DNA from: Bacteroidota bacterium
Lineage (GTDB): Bacteria; Bacteroidota; Bacteroidia; AKYH767-A; OLB10
Reading direction: 5' to 3'
Assembly (NCBI GenBank): GCA_016722525.1
Contig: JADKJB010000003.1
Coordinates: 186,001-250,000 of the forward strand
DNA length: 64,000 nt
Below, piece after piece: positions 1 through 8,696 of the stretch. The notes below the pieces were generated by a model that saw only the letters and a list, made by a program, of their open reading frames with translations, was not told where the DNA came from and ran no database searches. How positions within the stretch are numbered: the stretch's first letter is position 1; every line of letters begins with the position of its first letter. The translations under genes were made by a program, and so were the position numbers.

Positions 1-632
1 TCGCTTTATAATATCCCTGTTAGTAGTGATGAATTAAATTCTTTTTCCATGGTGAATGTAAGCGAAGGTTATATCGCCGACCCTTTAAAGAATAAAGGAA
101 TCGGACAAAATTATGGTCTCGAATTAACTTTGGAGCAGTTCCTGAAAAGAATTATTATTTTCTGCTTTCAGGTTCTTTATATGATTCCAAATATAAGGGT
201 TCCGATGGTGTATTGCGCGATACCCGTTATAATGGCAATTATGCATTGACATTTACGGCCGGGAAGGAAATTGAAACAGGAAAGAAATTTCGTAACCGAA
301 TAATCGGCTTCAACATAAAAACAGTTTATCGCGGTGGCTTCCGTGATACTCCTATTGACCTGGCCGCTTCTGAAGCCCTTCCCGGAGAAGGTACAGTATA
401 TAAAGATAATGAAGCTTATTCAATTCAATATCCGGCGTACTTTCGTACAGATATCAGACTCAGTGTAAAAAGAAATAGAACTCATTCTACTCAAACATTG
501 GCCTTGGATATTCAAAACGTGACCAATCGTAAAAATATTTATGGGAAGTTTTATAACAATGAAACCAACAGTATTAAAACCTACTATCAAACTTCCCTTA
601 TCCCCGTGTTGAGTTATAAGATAGAATTTTAG
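1..632 (+). CDS. TonB-dependent receptor, C-terminal part (partial, frameshifted)
   Basis: This is the 3' end of an outer-membrane TonB-dependent receptor whose start lies outside the window. The frame open from base 1 reads beta-barrel-like sequence (GIGQNYGLELTLEQFL) and then loses frame near 142-150. The barrel continues in another frame (NYYFLLSGSLYDSKYKG) to a final IEF, and a terminal Phe is usual for outer-membrane barrels. The segment with alternating aromatic residues and the 'DIQNVTNRKNIYG' motif is typical of the last strands of Bacteroidota receptors. Such proteins import siderophores, cofactors or glycans using TonB energy; the substrate cannot be read from this end. The break is a single-base indel, probably an assembly error. 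A strong hairpin follows at 670-709. Confidence 0.8.
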
Positions 633-669
633 TGTGAATGAGTTGGAAATGACGAAGTGCTATAGCAAG

Positions 670-716
670 CCAGCATATCTGATCTCTTAGCAGTAGTCAG
701 ATTTGCTGGTTTATTA
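670..716 (+). terminator. Rho-independent-like terminator after TonB receptor
   Basis: Arms 670-682 and 697-709 pair over 13 positions with one T-T mismatch. The outer stem is CCAGCA/TGCTGG, followed by TTTATTA. It begins 37 bp after the receptor stop codon. Confidence 0.65.
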
Positions 717-818
717 GGGAATTGGCTTGCATTTTTTTCTAAAATTGAGCTAAAGTCTCTTTAATTTATCCTTCGTCAACCAAAGTCAAGGCGAGTTAAT
801 AATTAATTTTTCATTCCT

Positions 819-826
819 TATCTTTG
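819..826 (+). promoter_or_regulatory. Bacteroidota -7 promoter element (TATCTTTG)
   Basis: This is an exact match to TAnnTTTG, the -7 element used by the Bacteroidota primary sigma factor. It lies 20 bp before the aldo/keto reductase ATG at 847. I see no clear -33 TTTG. Confidence 0.55.
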
Positions 827-846
827 TTCCATATACAAACAAAATA

Positions 847-1830
847 ATGGAATATAGAAAACTAGGAACCTCTGGCATTCAAGTTAGCGTATTGTCCTTA
901 GGCAGTTGGCTTACTTTCGGCAAACAAATTACCGATGCAACTGCTGAAGAATTAATGATAACTGCCTATGAAGGTGGAATCAATTTTTTTGATAATGCCG
1001 AAATCTATTCCCGCGGCCAATCGGAGATCGTGATGGGAAACATCCTCAAAAAACTCAACTGGGACCGCTCATCTTACTTGGTTTCCAGTAAGGTTTTCTT
1101 TGGACTTGGAGATACAAAACCCAATCAACGCGGCCTTTCCCGCAAACATGTTGTTGAAGGCTGCCATGCAGCATTGAAGCGTTTGCAGGTCGATTATATC
1201 GATCTTTTTTTCTGTCATCGCCCCGATAAAAGTACTCCTATCGAAGAGACTGTATGGACCATGCACAATTTAATTCAACAGGGTAAAATTCTTTACTGGG
1301 GAACTTCTGAGTGGAATGCTTCAGAAATAATGGAAGCGCATCTTATTGCCAAACAGCACCATCTGATTGCCCCGGTGATGGAACAACCCGAGTATAATAT
1401 GTTCAGAAGAGATAAACTCGAAAATGAGTTCCTGCACCTCTTTAAACACCACGGACTGGGAACTACCATCTGGTCGCCACTCGCATCAGGAGTCTTATCC
1501 GGAAAGTACCTCGAAGGCTTTCCCACCGACACCCGCATTGGCATTGAAGGACTTGATTGGCTTAAAAACCGCGCTTTGGCCGAAGACCGTATCGAAAAAG
1601 CTAAAGGCATAAAGAAAATTGCTGATCAACTTGGAGTTTCTATGGTGAAATTATCTTTGGCCTGGTGTCTCAAAAATCCCAATGTTAGCACCGTAATCCT
1701 TGGGGCCTCCAAAGTAACCCAACTTAAAGAAAATCTTGAATCTCTGGATATAGTTGCGTTTTTGACCGAAGATGTAATGCACCAAATAGAATTCGTTCTC
1801 TCCAATAAACCCCTGTTACCGGAGTTTTAA
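847..1830 (+). CDS. Aldo/keto reductase (KCNAB/YghZ-like)
   Basis: An NAD(P)H-dependent oxidoreductase of 327 residues with a (beta/alpha)8 barrel, reducing aldehydes or ketones; the natural substrate is unknown. The AKR catalytic tetrad is visible as D49 (FFDNAE), Y54, K82 (SSKVF) and H124 (FCHRPD). The N-terminal 'YRKLGTSGIQVSVLSLGSW' and the late 'ILGASKVTQLKENL' cofactor-binding region match the family. Length and motifs resemble the voltage-gated K+ channel beta-subunit/YghZ branch. Potassium-channel coupling is not implied, because no channel gene is adjacent. It appears monocistronic, with a -7 element 20 bp upstream and a separate downstream gene. Confidence 0.9.
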   Translation: MEYRKLGTSGIQVSVLSLGSWLTFGKQITDATAEELMITAYEGGINFFDNAEIYSRGQSEIVMGNILKKLNWDRSSYLVSSKVFFGLGDTKPNQRGLSRKHVVEGCHAALKRLQVDYIDLFFCHRPDKSTPIEETVWTMHNLIQQGKILYWGTSEWNASEIMEAHLIAKQHHLIAPVMEQPEYNMFRRDKLENEFLHLFKHHGLGTTIWSPLASGVLSGKYLEGFPTDTRIGIEGLDWLKNRALAEDRIEKAKGIKKIADQLGVSMVKLSLAWCLKNPNVSTVILGASKVTQLKENLESLDIVAFLTEDVMHQIEFVLSNKPLLPEF

Positions 1831-1989
1831 ATCTGGTTGCAGCAAATTATATGTTGAGTCGAACGAAGTCGGAACGAAGGGGTGCTATTAAATTAAAGGG
1901 TAATTCTTACTTTCGGTAAAATAAACAGCAGTCATCATCCCATCACCAATTTGAACGAACAAATGATAATTCAAAGTCTGTTTTAAATA

Positions 1990-2727
1990 ATGTCCGGCAT
2001 TAAAAATAAAATTATTTTTCGTGATCTTGGACTTGTAGATTACAAAAAAACATGGGACTACCAAGAGTCTCTTTTGAATCTTATAGTGACCAATAAACTC
2101 TCAAACCGGTTGTTGAATCCCGATGAACAAATTCCTTCTAAACATTATCTTTTATTCTGCGAGCACCCTCATGTTTTTACTCTCGGAAAAAGCGGCAACC
2201 CGGATCATTTATTGCTTGACGAAAATCAACTTCAAGAAAACAATGCTGTTTTTTATAAAATAAATAGAGGCGGTGACATTACTTATCATGGCCCCGGACA
2301 AGTAGTCGGTTATCCAATATTTGATCTCGACTGCTTTTTTAATGATATTCATTTATATCTTCGTTATTTAGAAGAAGCAGTAATTAGAATGTTAAATGAA
2401 TATGGAATCATCAGCTCACGCATTGATAAACTTACCGGCGTTTGGATTGATGCGGAAAATCCTGCTAAAGCCAGAAAAATATGCGCCTTCGGTGTGCGCT
2501 GCAGCCGTTGGGTAACTATGCACGGGTTCGCACTCAATGTGAATACCAATCTCGATTATTTTAATCACATTATTCCTTGCGGGATAAATGATAAAATGGT
2601 CACCTCCATGCATTTTGAACTTGGATATGAAGTAAATATTTTTGAGGTGAAAGAAAGTCTAAAAAAGCATTTATGTAGTCTGTTTAATATCGAGCTTTTT
2701 GAAGAAAAGGCTCCTCAACTTACATGA
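1990..2727 (+). CDS. lipB: Octanoyl-[acyl-carrier-protein]:protein N-octanoyltransferase
   Basis: Transfers octanoate from acyl-carrier protein to the lipoyl domains of 2-oxoacid dehydrogenases and the glycine cleavage H protein, the first step of de novo lipoate attachment in the cytoplasm. The 245-residue protein has the family signature RGGDITYHGPGQ, the conserved Lys K163 (ARKICAFGV) and the catalytic Cys C197 (IIPCGI). Length is normal for LipB. The next gene (serine hydrolase) starts 3 bp after the stop codon, so the two are probably cotranscribed. No lipA is present in the window. Confidence 0.95.
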   Translation: MSGIKNKIIFRDLGLVDYKKTWDYQESLLNLIVTNKLSNRLLNPDEQIPSKHYLLFCEHPHVFTLGKSGNPDHLLLDENQLQENNAVFYKINRGGDITYHGPGQVVGYPIFDLDCFFNDIHLYLRYLEEAVIRMLNEYGIISSRIDKLTGVWIDAENPAKARKICAFGVRCSRWVTMHGFALNVNTNLDYFNHIIPCGINDKMVTSMHFELGYEVNIFEVKESLKKHLCSLFNIELFEEKAPQLT

Positions 2728-2730
2728 ACT

Positions 2731-3879
2731 ATGGCTGAACCTAAACGAAAGTGGTGGCAAATAATCCTCGGGATTATTATTGTGTTAAATATTTTTTTAT
2801 GGGCTACCGGTCGACTCTATTTGTATAAGGCACTTATTTACAACTATGTCAACATCGACGACCTCAACCTTTTTTATACCCGTCAAGTGACTGCATCAAA
2901 TGGCGTTCCTTGGCCGAATGGGAAAGACTTCAATGCAAAATCACTAGCCCCGGAATTGCGCAATGCACTTGAAACCTATGAATCTGTTGCTTTTTTAGTG
3001 ATCAAAGATGATTCTATTCGATATGAAGAATATTGGGATAGCTATGGTCCTGGGTCTCTTTCTAATTCTTTTTCAATGGCTAAAAGTATTGTTTCCATTT
3101 TAGTTGGAATCGCTGTGGATGAAGGAAAAATAAGTAGTCTCGACCAATCAGTTTGTAAATATCTGCCCGAGTTTTGTTCTCCCGAAAATGAAAGACTTAC
3201 TGTCAGACATTTATTGATGATGAGCTCAGGTTTAAATTGGGATGAGGGATACACAAGTTTGTTCGGACAAGTAACCAGATCTTATTACGATAGTAATCTG
3301 AAAAGTCAAATGCTGGGGTTAAAAGTGGTTGATGAGCCCGGCAAGGAATGGAATTATATGAGCGCCAATACGCAGTTGTTGGCTTTTATTGTTGAAAAAG
3401 CAACGGGTATGAGTTCAAGTGAATATGCTTCTCAAAAGTTGTGGATCCCTATTCAAGCTGAAAAAAATGCACAATGGAGCCTCGATCAAAAAGAGGGAAG
3501 TGAAAAAGCTTTTTGCTGCTTTTATTCCAATGCTCGGGATTTTGCTCGAATAGGAAAACTCTTTCTTCAAAAAGGGAAGTGGAATGGTAAACAGGTAGTT
3601 TCTGAAGCTTATGTGAATGCTGCTATTTCTCCAGCCCCAATTACTGAAAATGGAACGCCTGTCTCTATTTATGGTTATCAATGGTGGTTAACCAATTCCC
3701 GGAATAAAAATGTTTTTTATGCCAGAGGTATTTTAGGGCAGTATATATTTGTTATTCCCGATCTTAATATTATTTTTGTCAGACTTGGTCATAAAAGAGG
3801 TGAGAAAGGAACTGATGGTCAACTTCTTGATGTGCCCGTTTATATTGATCAAGTATTGAAAATGTATGGAAATTTGTAA
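2731..3879 (+). CDS. Beta-lactamase-family serine hydrolase (class C/PBP-like)
   Basis: A 382-residue protein with an N-terminal membrane segment at about residues 9-28 and a class C beta-lactamase/esterase fold facing the periplasm. The nucleophile motif S-x-x-K is S115-M-A-K118. The Tyr motif is Y209-M-S-A-N213, and the C-terminal 'YARGILGQ' occupies the place of the third motif. Members of this family (AmpC-like, PBP4*-like, EstB-like) cleave D-amino-acid peptides or esters; the substrate here is unknown. The start is the ATG 3 bp after lipB. This does not indicate antibiotic resistance. Confidence 0.85.
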   Translation: MAEPKRKWWQIILGIIIVLNIFLWATGRLYLYKALIYNYVNIDDLNLFYTRQVTASNGVPWPNGKDFNAKSLAPELRNALETYESVAFLVIKDDSIRYEEYWDSYGPGSLSNSFSMAKSIVSILVGIAVDEGKISSLDQSVCKYLPEFCSPENERLTVRHLLMMSSGLNWDEGYTSLFGQVTRSYYDSNLKSQMLGLKVVDEPGKEWNYMSANTQLLAFIVEKATGMSSSEYASQKLWIPIQAEKNAQWSLDQKEGSEKAFCCFYSNARDFARIGKLFLQKGKWNGKQVVSEAYVNAAISPAPITENGTPVSIYGYQWWLTNSRNKNVFYARGILGQYIFVIPDLNIIFVRLGHKRGEKGTDGQLLDVPVYIDQVLKMYGNL

Positions 3880-3934
3880 GCCCTTAAGAAATAAATTTTC
3901 AGTTAATTTGTAAACTTATTTAAGAATATTCTGA

Positions 3935-4351
3935 ATGTTAAAAGATATTCCTGAGTTACGTGTCGAAGACATCGCACTCGCAATTGTCCCTGATCTGAGA
4001 ATTGATACCGAACCTAATGAATTTACAATTTGGGATGTTTTTTTGATTAACCTCAAAAAACAACCAATTCATAAAGTGCTCGTAAGTTCTAAAGGTTATG
4101 GCTCATTGCAAGGGGAAGAAGTTAAAACCTCGGTGTTAAGGCATTTTATTGAAGAACTTGAACCAATGAGCGCGGCTCTGGTTGAACCTATCGACCGTGA
4201 AGTGTTCGGATTGAATAACGAATATTGGGTAAGCTTTTATGTTGGTAAAACTATCTATGATAAAAAATACCTGTTCCTCCCTGAAAGTATCATGGTCGAC
4301 AATTTTTCTCTGATCCCTGTTCTCAATAAGACTGGCGTTATGATCAAATAA
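3935..4351 (+). CDS. Conserved hypothetical protein (Bacteroidota)
   Basis: A 138-residue soluble protein with no signal peptide or membrane segment. It resembles a conserved Bacteroidota family of unknown function with the pattern 'IPELRVEDIALAIVP', 'IWDVFLINLKKQPI', 'FGLNNEYWVSFYVG', 'YDKKYLF' and a C-terminal 'LNKTGVMIK'. I recognise the pattern but know no assigned role. It follows the serine hydrolase on the same strand after a 55-bp gap. No catalytic motif is apparent. Confidence 0.7.
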   Translation: MLKDIPELRVEDIALAIVPDLRIDTEPNEFTIWDVFLINLKKQPIHKVLVSSKGYGSLQGEEVKTSVLRHFIEELEPMSAALVEPIDREVFGLNNEYWVSFYVGKTIYDKKYLFLPESIMVDNFSLIPVLNKTGVMIK

Positions 4352-4816
4352 ACGTTTAATTTTTAGCTCTTCTTTCGATAATTACATCTTTGAGTTCGCC
4401 GCCACTTCAAAACGAATTCTTTACTCAAACACTGATATAATCAGGGATATGATGCTTTAATAAGGACTTGATAAAAATTAACTGACTGGTTGTTTTTAAA
4501 AACTTGTTTATTGTTGTTCTTTACTTTAAGTTGATAGCCTGAGTTTATTTTATTTTAAAAATACTTTTCTGTGAAAACATTTAAAAACATCTCCTAATTT
4601 CAAGTTCCGGTTGTTCTTACTGGAATGGCACCTGGAAGCTAATAAGTCATTTTTAAAATATAATCTCACTTACAAGAATTGCTTAGTCACAATTATAGTA
4701 TTAAAATTTATAATCTGATTCAATCTAAGTGAAAGAACATTGAAAAAAATAGAATTTTGAAAGCCTTATATCTTTGCCTGATTTTCTTAAATATAAACTA
4801 AATAATTAGTAGTAGC
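4352..4816. other. Intergenic region, 465 bp
   Basis: AT-rich sequence with no credible coding frame. It contains a TAnnTTTG promoter element at 4769-4776 for the following exonuclease gene. I see no repeat or stable hairpin. Confidence 0.6.
4769..4776 (+). promoter_or_regulatory. -7 promoter element (TATCTTTG)
   Basis: An exact TAnnTTTG match 40 bp before the exonuclease ATG. A TTG at 4740-4742 lies 26 bp upstream, a longer spacing than usual for a -33 element. Confidence 0.5.
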
Positions 4817-5518
4817 ATGAAAAACATTTTATTCCTTGACATCGAAACTGTTCCCCAATTTCCAACTTTTAACGAATGCCCCGATGATTTAAAGTCGTTA
4901 TGGGAACATAAGGCAATCAATTTAAAAAAATCGGATTCTGATACGGCCTCCGATATCTATAACAGAGCCGGAATATACGCAGAATTTGGAAAAATAATTT
5001 GTATATCCGTGGGATTTATTATAGAAGATGTAAATGGGCTGGAGTTAAAAATAAAATCCTTTTGTGGACATACTGAAAAAGATTTGCTGGTGGAATTCGC
5101 TGCTCTTTTAAATAAATATTATTCAAAATCTGAAAGCAAACTCTGTGCACACAATGGCAGAGAGTTTGATTTCCCATACATTGCTCGTCGTATGATTATC
5201 AATAATGTTCAACTTCCTGTGATTTTGGATACCGCCGGAAAAAAGCCCTGGGAGGTGAATCATCTTGATACTATGGAAATGTGGAAATTCGGTGATTTTA
5301 AAAGTTATACCCCTCTGACATTACTTGCTTATAGTCTTGGCATACCAAGTCCTAAAGATGATATCGATGGTAGCATGGTGTGGTCGGTTTATTGGAAGGA
5401 CAATAACCTGGAAAGAATAAAAACCTATTGCGAAAAAGATGTAGAGGCCTTAACGAATGTCTATCTCAGAATGAAAGGATTTAATGTCATTCCCAAAGAA
5501 CATATTTTTAGAGTCTAA
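4817..5518 (+). CDS. Predicted PolB-like 3'-5' exonuclease (DEDDy, RNase H fold)
   Basis: A 233-residue stand-alone 3'-5' exonuclease related to the proofreading domain of family B DNA polymerases. All DEDDy metal-binding positions can be placed: D8 and E10 in 'FLDIETV', D118 in 'AHNGREFDFPYIA', and Y204/D208 in 'YCEKDVEALT'. No polymerase domain is attached, as is usual for this bacterial family. It likely acts on single-stranded DNA or RNA ends; no partner is indicated by the context. It converges on the DUF5916 gene, with the minisatellite lying between their 3' ends. Confidence 0.88.
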   Translation: MKNILFLDIETVPQFPTFNECPDDLKSLWEHKAINLKKSDSDTASDIYNRAGIYAEFGKIICISVGFIIEDVNGLELKIKSFCGHTEKDLLVEFAALLNKYYSKSESKLCAHNGREFDFPYIARRMIINNVQLPVILDTAGKKPWEVNHLDTMEMWKFGDFKSYTPLTLLAYSLGIPSPKDDIDGSMVWSVYWKDNNLERIKTYCEKDVEALTNVYLRMKGFNVIPKEHIFRV

Positions 5519-5577
5519 AAAAAGGAATATTTTTCAATTTTTGAAATCCAACCCAATGTTTTAATTTTTCACATAAC

Positions 5578-5946
5578 CAACCCTATGTCCCTATGTGTTA
5601 ATTTTTCCACCAGCCCCTATGTTAATTTTTTTTACACAACTAACCCTATGTCCCCTATGTCCCTATGTGTTAATTTTTTTTTACACCACTAACCCTATGT
5701 CCCCTATGTCCCTATGTGTTAATTTTTTTACACAACTAACCCTATGTCCCCTATGTCCCTATGTGTTATTTTTCACCAACCCTATGTCCCTATGTCCCTA
5801 TGTGTTAATTTTTTTTACACAACCAACCCTATGTCCCCTATGTCCCTATGTGTTAATATTTTTTTACACAACCAACCCTATGTCCCCTATGTCCCTATGT
5901 GTTAATTTTTTTTTACACACACTCACACAACCCTATGTCCCCTATG
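5578..5946. repeat. Minisatellite: about 8 copies of a 40-50 bp unit
   Basis: Tandem units contain AACCCTATGTCCCCTATGT, CCCTATGTGTTAA, a run of 5-9 T and TACACAACTA. The TGTGTTAA...T-run core recurs near 5596, 5624 (degenerate), 5668, 5716, 5763, 5801, 5849 and 5899, mostly 48 bp apart. Within a unit, CCCTATGT is itself repeated two or three times. TGTGTTAA and TTACACA can pair across the T-run, so each unit can form a small imperfect hairpin. The array fills the gap between two convergent genes. A long open frame crosses it on the plus strand, but it is only repeat translation. Confidence 0.9.
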
Positions 5947-5950
5947 CGAT

Positions 5951-7018
5951 TCAATTTTGCACCTTTGAAATTTTATCTGCCTTCACAATTTTTCTTTTCA
6001 AATATTGATAATCCAAATAGTAGAGAACCTTTATAGAAATACTATTGATTTGAGGATCCTTAATCATATTTTTAAAATTCTCACCATATTTGGGAACCTG
6101 AGTGATGGCATACTCATCACTTTCAATAGCATTTTTATAAACTACTGATAAATTACTTCCGGGAGCAAATTGCCAGGAATAAACAAAGTCAATATTAAAA
6201 GCATTATAATTGAAATCGTTGTTCGTAGCATATTCATAATTATCTTCAAACTCCCCATCTTCAAGCAATGTTAAATATTTTCTATACTGCGCAGTAACCC
6301 AATAATGGCGGGCATTTATACTAATAAACATGTCATTTTTAAAAATGTATATCAAGTTTAACTCATTAATGTAAGTATTTAATCTTCGTAAACCGTATAT
6401 TATTTCTTCATCATTTACAATATCGGCCCACCCAAGATTATAAGGATCGTATCCATAAAATGATATTAACTTAATCGTTAATTTGTCGTTGATTCTGTAA
6501 CGAAGTGTAGTATTAAAATTAAATCCTTCTGAAACAAATTGATCGATGAAGTTACTCAGATTAAGATTAATGTCGAGAGCAACTTTTTTTCGATAGTCAG
6601 TGCTATATCCCAGATAGCTATAATAATATTTGATTGAATTACTAAAACGTCCTTCAACACGAGGCTCAAAATAATCATAGTGATCACCTGGAGTGAATCC
6701 TCCCCCAAGGAAAATATTATGGTAATTCAGCAAAGTTCCAAAGAGGTTTACATTTACTTCATGGATAACAGGTTTCCCTGTTTGGAAATGAGTCGCATAC
6801 GTGTAATAAACATTATTGTATGAATTTCTCAAAAATTTCCAGGGTTTGTAAAGATTGTGTCTGACAAACATTTCATACACAACTTTATTGTTTATTACCT
6901 GAAAGCCCAAATCACTCGTATAATAGTTGTTGTCATAAACTGATCTTGCTCCTCCATATTCAAAAGTGCCCCCTATTTTTTTTAATCCAAGACCATAATT
7001 ATACCCTAGTGTATTCAC
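5951..7018 (-). CDS. DUF5916 outer-membrane protein, C-terminal fragment
   Basis: The last 355 codons of the gene starting at 8431. The sequence is rich in alternating aromatic and polar strands (for example 'NDMFISINARHYWVTAQYRKY' split over strands), as expected for the beta-barrel part of DUF5916 proteins. It connects to the middle fragment through a one-base insertion in an A-run near 7100: five A's instead of six would restore 'SNKNTFEFEGEGA'. The gene ends at the edge of the minisatellite. Confidence 0.75.
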   Translation of the reverse strand: MNTLGYNYGLGLKKIGGTFEYGGARSVYDNNYYTSDLGFQVINNKVVYEMFVRHNLYKPWKFLRNSYNNVYYTYATHFQTGKPVIHEVNVNLFGTLLNYHNIFLGGGFTPGDHYDYFEPRVEGRFSNSIKYYYSYLGYSTDYRKKVALDINLNLSNFIDQFVSEGFNFNTTLRYRINDKLTIKLISFYGYDPYNLGWADIVNDEEIIYGLRRLNTYINELNLIYIFKNDMFISINARHYWVTAQYRKYLTLLEDGEFEDNYEYATNNDFNYNAFNIDFVYSWQFAPGSNLSVVYKNAIESDEYAITQVPKYGENFKNMIKDPQINSISIKVLYYLDYQYLKRKIVKADKISKVQN

Positions 7019-7085
7019 AAATTCCCTGGCAGGGGAACCTTCAAGTTTAGTGAACTGTTGACTAATTGCTCCTTCTCCTTCAAAT

Positions 7086-8045
7086 TCAAAGGTGTTTTTT
7101 GTTACTTATCGTAAATCCAGATCCTGTGACATTTGCATCATCGTAGTGTTTATCTCTAATTACATTAGTGTTGATAATATAAAAATTACTATTGTTTTTT
7201 AACTGTTGATCCACTACAAGCACATTGAAGTTAGTAAAGGGTTCTGTTAGTACTTTGCGTGAATTACCGGCAGAGTCTTTTATTGTTGCATAAGTGTTGT
7301 CTGTAATCGCATTAAATACTCCAATGCCCATTCCGTGATCTGTTCTACCTGATAGTTTAATCGCATTCAATAACTTCGCTTTTGATGGATTTTCATCAAC
7401 AGTCTCGCCAGGATTTAATTGTGAATCTAAAGAGTAAAATCCAGACGGAATTTTCCCTATCCGCCTGGAATAAAATAAATTGTTTTTATCAAACAACTCC
7501 ACACTCTCCTTAAAAAAAGACCGGTTTTCGTCATAGGTTACTTCTCTATAACTGAGGTTTTTTACTTTGTCATCTGATTGGACTTGACCAAAATCAGGCA
7601 GCAATGTCATATCAATTGTAAATCGGTCATCAATGCCATACTTAATATCGGCTCCAGCATTATAGGAAAAAGAGTTACTGTATGTGGAATTTCCTTCATT
7701 GTTAATAACTGGTGATGATTCCAGATAAGATGACAAATAGGGAGTAAGTGATAACCTGAGTGGTGCAGTTACATTACTTATTCCTTTCAGCGTTCCCCAA
7801 TAAATCTTAGAGTTGCTTGCAGTGCTGGGCGTTTTTGCCCACTGGGTTAATTCCCTGGTACGTCTCACATATCTGTTTACCTGGAAAGCCCATTGCTGCT
7901 CTGCTGTTTTTGGAAACCTTATTGCTGAATAAGGGATCTTCATCTCCAAAATCCATCCTTTTTCTGTAATCTTAACTTCGCTCTCCACTGCATCGTAAGT
8001 AAAATCAGATGCTTTGTTATCGAATTGCACCCCTGATGCAAACAC
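7086..8045 (-). CDS. DUF5916 outer-membrane protein, middle fragment
   Basis: The middle of the same gene. It begins in the CBM9-like domain ('ITEKGWILEMKIPYSAIRFP', then 'WAFQVNRYVRRTRE') and runs into DUF5916 barrel sequence ('DADIKYG'-type strands, 'TIDMTLLPDFGQVQSDDKV', 'ENRSFFKES'). These are hallmark motifs of Bacteroidota 'carbohydrate-binding family 9-like, DUF5916' proteins, which are outer-membrane proteins of unclear substrate, often near peptidases or TonB receptors. The frame is lost at both ends by homopolymer indels. Confidence 0.8.
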   Translation of the reverse strand: MFASGVQFDNKASDFTYDAVESEVKITEKGWILEMKIPYSAIRFPKTAEQQWAFQVNRYVRRTRELTQWAKTPSTASNSKIYWGTLKGISNVTAPLRLSLTPYLSSYLESSPVINNEGNSTYSNSFSYNAGADIKYGIDDRFTIDMTLLPDFGQVQSDDKVKNLSYREVTYDENRSFFKESVELFDKNNLFYSRRIGKIPSGFYSLDSQLNPGETVDENPSKAKLLNAIKLSGRTDHGMGIGVFNAITDNTYATIKDSAGNSRKVLTEPFTNFNVLVVDQQLKNNSNFYIINTNVIRDKHYDDANVTGSGFTISNKKHL

Positions 8046-8431
8046 TCCAAAAAATAGGCATCTTGACGATTATTATAAGGATCTATTCCTATACGTAAAT
8101 AATCAGCATTGATGTCTTCAGCGTCTCTGGCACCCAACTCCCTTAAAATTGAATCAGGATGTGAATCAAACATGATCGCTCCTATATAAATCGCATCATT
8201 ATCGTAAACGATTCTTACTTCATTCGGATGATCTGGAATAGAACCCTCATTCGGAAGGAATTGAAAAAAACTGTCCATAACAGGAGCTTGCTTCCATAAA
8301 TCCTCATCAAGATGCCCATCAATTTTGATTGCACTTGTTGCTCTTATTGTTGTGTAGGATTTTAAAGTATCCTGAGCTTTAACCAGAACATTCATCAAAA
8401 GGATAATCAAAAAGAGTAGTATGCGCCTCAT
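7940..8431 (-). CDS. DUF5916/CBM9-like outer-membrane protein, N-terminal fragment
   Basis: The start of the gene: a signal peptide (MRRILLFLIILLMNVLVKAQ) and then a CBM9-like domain ('IKIDGHLDEDLWKQAP', 'VRIVYDNDAIYIGAIMFD', 'DYLRIGIDPYNNRQDAYF'). The family frame is lost near 8048-8053 because a T-run is one base short (six T's; seven would give AYFFGVFASGVQ). Codons downstream to 7940 are out of frame. The whole gene would encode about 825 residues. A TAnnTTTG promoter element lies 28 bp upstream at 8460-8467. Confidence 0.8.
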   Translation of the reverse strand: MRRILLFLIILLMNVLVKAQDTLKSYTTIRATSAIKIDGHLDEDLWKQAPVMDSFFQFLPNEGSIPDHPNEVRIVYDNDAIYIGAIMFDSHPDSILRELGARDAEDINADYLRIGIDPYNNRQDAYFLECLHQGCNSITKHLILLTMQWRAKLRLQKKDGFWR

Positions 8432-8459
8432 TATCTAAATATGGGATTTAAAAGTAAAG

Positions 8460-8467
8460 CAAATCTA
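8460..8467 (-). promoter_or_regulatory. -7 promoter element (TAGATTTG)
   Basis: A minus-strand TAnnTTTG match, with 28 bp between it and the ATG of the DUF5916 gene at 8431. Confidence 0.45.
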
Positions 8468-8696
8468 ATTGAAATATTCGGCCTTAAATATCTGATAGTT
8501 AGATTACTACATTAAAATGTGAGAATTGGTGGCAAAAAACTATTTTGCAATTTGCAAAATTTTCAACCTGTTCGACATAAAATATGGTTTAATGGAGTTG
8601 TTAATTTTTAACAATAGCAGAGCGAAAAATATTTTTTCGTCTGTAACAATTCAATGTAGTTATACATCTTATTCAAATACATAAAACTTAAATTCT

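Noticed and set aside
1857..1881. GTCGAACGAAGTCGGAACGAAG-like sequence, compared with 27283-27305
   Set aside because: Both resemble partial REP-type palindromes (GAGCGAAGTCGA), but each is short and imperfect and the pairing is weak.
2731..3879. Antibiotic-resistance beta-lactamase
   Set aside because: Only the general serine-hydrolase fold is supported; the residues match esterase/peptidase-type members and no resistance context exists.
5578..5946. CRISPR array
   Set aside because: The units are head-to-tail copies with no unique spacers of constant length, and no cas genes are nearby.
5595..6008. A 137-codon open frame across the minisatellite on the plus strand
   Set aside because: It is only translation of the tandem repeat (repeating PMSPMSLCVNFF-like units), has no start context and overlaps the DUF5916 gene end.
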